Below are positions 63,527 to 64,000 of a DNA stretch of 64,000 nt, piece by piece. The notes beneath the pieces were generated by a model. The model was not told the origin of the DNA and made no database searches. It saw nothing but the letters and a program-made list of their open reading frames with translations. The translations under genes were made by a program, and so were the position numbers. The DNA comes from Rostratula benghalensis. Taxonomy: Eukaryota > Chordata > Aves > Charadriiformes > Rostratulidae. The first letter of the stretch is position 1. Every line of letters starts with the position of its first letter. The stretch lies in the NCBI GenBank assembly GCA_013399305.1, contig VXAI01000035.1, positions 5,650,646 to 5,714,645 of the forward strand, read 5' to 3'.

Positions 63527-63825
63527 AAGGGATGGAATGTACCCTCAGCAAGTTTGCTGATGACACAAAACCAGGAGGAGTGGCTGATGTATCAGAAGGC
63601 TGTGCCGCCATACAGTTAGACCTGAAATTCTTCACTTTGAGGGTGGCAGAGCACTGGAACAGGCTGCCCAGAGAGCTGGTGGAGTCTCCATCTCTGGAGA
63701 CATTCAAAACCCCCCTGGACAAGTTCCTGTGCAACCTGCTGTAGGAGGACCTGTTTTGGCAGGGAGGTTGGATCAGATGATCTCCAGAGATCCCTTCCAA
63801 CCTCATATCATTCTGTGGTTCTGTA
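63527..63825 (+). mobile_element. CR1 LINE with in-frame internal deletion, plus strand
   Basis: The element starts in the reverse transcriptase domain (peptide ECTLSKFADDTKPGGVADVS, catalytic FADDT intact) and reaches gccatacagttagacctg. It then jumps to gaaattcttcactttgaggg, part of the ORF2 C-terminal end, and continues as HWNRLPRELVESPSLETFK to a stop at 63742-63744. It ends with a good CR1 3' terminus (gatgatctccagagatccc, cattctgtggttctgta). Compared with the copy at 28 kb, the missing segment corresponds to about 28203-28790, close to 585 bp. The reading frame stays open across the junction. This copy looks younger than the others by motif preservation. Confidence 0.93.
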
Positions 63826-64000
63826 AAAGAGCAATATAGTTACTCGTTAATAATGGTTTTCAAGCAATAACAGGAAAAAAAAAGTGTGGAATAAAGCTTT
63901 AAAATATTCCAGTTCAGTAAAAATATAACCCTAAAATCTTCTTCTGTGGTGTAATACCATCACTTTAGGTTCAGCAGAAATGGCAAATTTGGACAGAAGT
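63826..64000. other. Unique non-coding sequence to the window end
   Basis: Nothing recognised; an A-rich patch lies near 63871-63882. Confidence 0.5.

Noticed and set aside
1..64000. CRISPR arrays, bacterial operons, phage or toxin-antitoxin systems
   Set aside because: No repeat-spacer structure, no compact gene arrays and no ribosome-binding-site-led genes. CR1 LINEs and a spliced exon show the sequence is vertebrate.

Overview
The window looks like one piece of a bird chromosome, and almost all of it is non-coding. It has no operons, no bacterial-type genes and no dense coding. What it has is AT-leaning unique sequence, microsatellites, poly-T/poly-A tracts and several copies of the CR1 non-LTR retrotransposon with the sauropsid 3' end (ATTCTRTG-like octamers). 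The five clear CR1 copies cover about 3 kb, roughly 5% of the window. That low density, the CR1 type and the absence of recognisable mammalian Alu or L1 repeats point to a bird; a crocodilian or turtle is less likely but not excluded.

Layout. 1-3289: unique sequence with a homeodomain/POU-motif-rich block (2465-2960). 3290-3703: CR1, minus strand. 3704-24024: unique sequence with simple repeats, a small hairpin (8256-8298) and a CCAAT/TATA promoter-like or LTR-like cluster near 20.95-21.05 kb. 24025-24150: MIR-type SINE relic. 24745-25104: CR1, plus strand, lacking its usual 3' end. 27995-29013: long CR1, minus strand. 29014-46228: unique sequence with an old L3/CR1-clade relic at 36.03-36.19 kb and other faint ancient repeats. 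46229-46319: the only convincing protein-coding exon, 91 bp, plus strand. 52363-53330: second long CR1, minus strand, of another subfamily. 59165-59335: second MIR-type relic, minus strand. 63527-63825: CR1, plus strand, with an in-frame internal deletion of about 585 bp.

Interpretation. The simplest reading is that the window lies inside, or largely inside, a large gene transcribed left to right, with one small internal exon at 46.2 kb and very long flanking introns. I could not identify the gene from the 29 full codons in that exon. Most long open frames elsewhere look like chance frames or CR1 ORF2 remnants.

I did not find a novel multi-gene system. The points most worth checking are the unidentified exon, the in-frame-deleted CR1 (a possible non-autonomous CR1 derivative), the promoter/LTR-like cluster, and the candidate conserved non-coding blocks, which rest on sequence texture only.
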